Assembly (NCBI GenBank): GCA_964633825.1
Contig: CAZWHE010000023.1
Span: 1 to 35,195 of the forward strand
Origin: CAZWHE01 sp964633825
GTDB lineage: Bacteria; Planctomycetota; B15-G4; CAYZWU01
Direction of reading: 5' to 3'
DNA: 35,195 nt
Part shown: positions 33,998 through 35,195 of the stretch, piece by piece
Position numbering within the stretch: the stretch's first letter is position 1
Layout of the letters: every line of letters begins with the position of its first letter
Notes under the pieces: model-generated
Told to the model about the DNA's origin: nothing
The model's input: only the letters and a program-made list of their open reading frames with translations
Databases searched by the model: none
Position numbers and translations under genes: made by a program

Positions 33998-34026
33998 ATA
34001 ATAATAAGGCACCGATTTTCAGTCAA
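33998..34026 (-). promoter_or_regulatory. Sigma70 promoter of sucCD
   Basis: On the minus strand TTGACT (34026-34021) and TATTAT (34003-33998) are spaced exactly 17 bp apart. The predicted start near 33991 gives a leader of about 92 bases. Five of six bases match in each hexamer. The tandem-repeat block begins 7 bp upstream of the -35. Confidence 0.55.
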
Positions 34027-34033
34027 ACATAAT

Positions 34034-34123
34034 CGATTTCAAGACGAGAATCGATATCGAGACAAGAAACGGTTTCAAGACGAGAATCGGTATCGAGACA
34101 AGAAACGGTTTCGAGACGAGCGT
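34034..34123. repeat. 18-bp tandem repeat, 5 copies, alternating two types
   Basis: The units start at 34034, 34052, 34070, 34088 and 34106 and fit CGRTWTCRAGACRAGAAW; the last diverges in its final bases. They alternate: units 1 and 3 are of type TTTCAAGACGAG, units 2 and 4 of type TATCGAGACAAG, and unit 5 resembles the first type. The true higher-order period is therefore 36 bp. The block fills the space between the sucC promoter and the stop of the upstream gene, whose stop codon begins at its last base. Confidence 0.9.
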
Positions 34124-34707
34124 TACCTGTATTTCCGCTCCCGCCGAGTGACGATGGCCCACTCTTTTTTGATGAAACGGAACTTGTCGTATTGAGGGTA
34201 GAATTCATCTCCCGGCCTGGAGAAATAGAGCTTGAGAACCCTGTCCTCCACGAAAACCCTGTTCCCCTCGTGTGTGACCCTGTCCCAGAGACCGAGAACT
34301 TCGATCCTCATCAAATCGGTTCCTTCGTGAACGTTTCTGAAAACGGCAACAGCCGTGAATGTTTCACCAGGATCGATCTCACGCCGCATTTTCTGAACAT
34401 CCTTGAGGGGCTTTTTCTCGCGGAGCTCGATGGCTTTCACGGCTTCGGGCATGAACATTTCGGTATAGCTTTTCTTGCTCACATCGTCGAAAGCCTTGAT
34501 GGAGAGGTAGAGCGGGACAGTCTCCTCGGTCGGATTCTTGACCTTGTAGATCAGGTACCAGTGAGGAACCCAATTCACGCCGTTTCTCACCAGGATGCGG
34601 TCCATCTTGACGGGCTGAAAATCGAGGCGCCATCTCTCTCCGGCTTCGACGGCGCTCATGGAGACAAAAACCAGGAAGAAGCTGATCAGCAGAACTGCCT
34701 TTTTCAT
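34123..34707 (-). CDS. Small secreted protein of unknown function
   Basis: This is a 194-residue protein with a clear signal peptide (MKKAVLLISFFLVFVSMSAVEAG) that I cannot assign to a named family. The mature part is beta-rich and contains WRLDFQPVKMDRILVRNGVNWVPHW, YLIYKVKNPTEETVPLYLSI and IDPGETFTAVAVFRNVHEG. These strands resemble immunoglobulin-like or DUF-type periplasmic domains that describe bond or force-like surfaces; this is only a look, not a match. There are no cysteines in the mature part. The ATG has AAAGGAA upstream. It ends in a basic tail (KKEWAIVTRRERKYR), and its stop codon touches the 18-bp repeat block. It lies 44 bp after the pilin-like gene and could be cotranscribed with it. 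Confidence 0.8.
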   Translation of the reverse strand: MKKAVLLISFFLVFVSMSAVEAGERWRLDFQPVKMDRILVRNGVNWVPHWYLIYKVKNPTEETVPLYLSIKAFDDVSKKSYTEMFMPEAVKAIELREKKPLKDVQKMRREIDPGETFTAVAVFRNVHEGTDLMRIEVLGLWDRVTHEGNRVFVEDRVLKLYFSRPGDEFYPQYDKFRFIKKEWAIVTRRERKYR

Positions 34708-34751
34708 TACCGTTCCTTTCTTCTAATCACACGACGGCTCGTTCCCGTTCC

Positions 34752-35195
34752 TCAGTCGATCATGAGCACCTGAAAAGGCTCGTGCGGAGAATCGGGCCCG
34801 ACGGGCAGAAACTCCAGGTCGGGATATTCGTCGAGAAAATCTTTGATATCGATCTTGCCCACCGAACTGTCCACGGTCACGTAATTCGTGTGGTAGCGGT
34901 GGTTGCTGCGATACTCGTTGTCGTCGGCGGCCATGATCTCTTCGTTGTTGTTCGGCTTGATGGGGTAATCGACTTGATTCCGTCCGGCATAGCTGATGGC
35001 GATGCTGTCCAGGTTGTCGAGGTCCTCATAGGCCGATCCGGGCCTATCGCTTCCCGGCGCCCGGTTGTCGTCGTCCGTTCCGGGGCAGATGAATATCTCC
35101 GTGTCCTTGCCGGTCACCGTGGCATGCTTGCCGCCCTTGGTCAGCTCGAGGAGGAACCGGATCCCCTTCTCCTTCGGCCAGCGGTTCCGGTTGCG
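34752..35195 (-). CDS. Pilin-like secreted protein, C-terminal part (5' end outside window)
   Basis: The minus-strand frame is open to the right edge, so 147 C-terminal residues are seen and the start is missing. The segment has GIRFLLELTKGG, IFICPGTDDDNR, a YAGRN motif and NHRYHTNYVTVDSSVGKID. The last resembles the H-x9-DG region of planctomycete-type prepilin-like proteins, except that the usual Asp-Gly is Asp-Ser here. Many residues are Asp, Asn and Glu. If the identity is right, the missing N-terminus should contain an FTLIE-type stem. That would make it a further pseudopilin-related protein about 9.5 kb from the gsp operon. The assignment is by motif resemblance only. Confidence 0.5.
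   Translation of the reverse strand, partial: RNRNRWPKEKGIRFLLELTKGGKHATVTGKDTEIFICPGTDDDNRAPGSDRPGSAYEDLDNLDSIAISYAGRNQVDYPIKPNNNEEIMAADDNEYRSNHRYHTNYVTVDSSVGKIDIKDFLDEYPDLEFLPVGPDSPHEPFQVLMID

Noticed and set aside
34034..34123. CRISPR array
   Set aside because: The units are directly abutting, 18 bp long, and have no spacers.
33977..34208. Short frames on both strands across the 18-bp repeats (RFQDEN/RYRDKK and RLETVSCLD peptides)
   Set aside because: An 18-bp period keeps any frame open on both strands; there is no supporting ribosome site, and they overlap the promoter and the neighbouring gene.

Overview
The window is a dense, fairly GC-rich bacterial chromosomal segment. Its start codons, overlapping genes and Shine-Dalgarno sites are typical of bacteria, and it has no tRNA, rRNA, CRISPR array, insertion sequence or prophage that I can see. 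The gene content suggests a Planctomycetota or related PVC-type lineage. The pointers are a membrane-anchored PknB-like Ser/Thr kinase, a PurN with the CGKGYYG loop, a Gld-type ABC exporter paired with a DUF4340 protein, a compact GspD-E-F-G-H-I-J secretion cluster, a rhomboid with a charged C-terminal extension, and a pseudopilin-like gene tail at the right edge. This placement is an inference from protein style, not a marker-gene result.

Layout, left to right. 1-3298 (+): C-terminal part of a Ser/Thr kinase, a DUF167 protein and purN. 3306-8418 (-): DUF4340 protein, GldG-like protein, ABC permease and ABC ATPase, transcribed ATPase first and largely overlapping. 8501-10435 (-): dnaK. 10718-12825 (-): a cytoplasmic histidine kinase translationally coupled to an NtrC-type sigma54 activator. 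13017-14605 (+): a fused Sua5/YrdC plus YwlE-like phosphatase gene overlapping rpiB. 14639-15344 (-): a PtsN-like EIIA and rpsU. 15590-17047 (-): an NhaD/CitMHS_2-type antiporter. 17364-25232 (+): the type II secretion operon behind a good sigma70 promoter. 25198-29413 (-): rhomboid protease, a large secreted protein of unknown function, and serS, whose end overlaps the end of gspJ. 29530-30411 (+): folD. 30414-31693 (-): tatA and a polyprenyl diphosphate synthase. 31806-33899 (-): sucC-sucD behind a promoter, a terminator-like leader hairpin and a tandem-repeat block. 34123-35195 (-): a small secreted protein and the C-terminal part of a pilin-like protein.

Functionally this is mostly housekeeping (purine and folate C1 metabolism, TCA cycle, isoprenoids, translation, chaperone) interleaved with envelope machinery (ABC exporter, T2SS, Tat, rhomboid, antiporter). 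The most unusual points are: a FolD in which three of four canonical active-site residues are replaced; a fusion of tRNA threonylcarbamoylation synthase with an arginine-phosphatase-like domain; a possible attenuator preceded by five 18-bp repeats in front of sucCD; a T2SS cluster without C, K, L, M or O; and several independent short, in-frame tandem duplications across the window.
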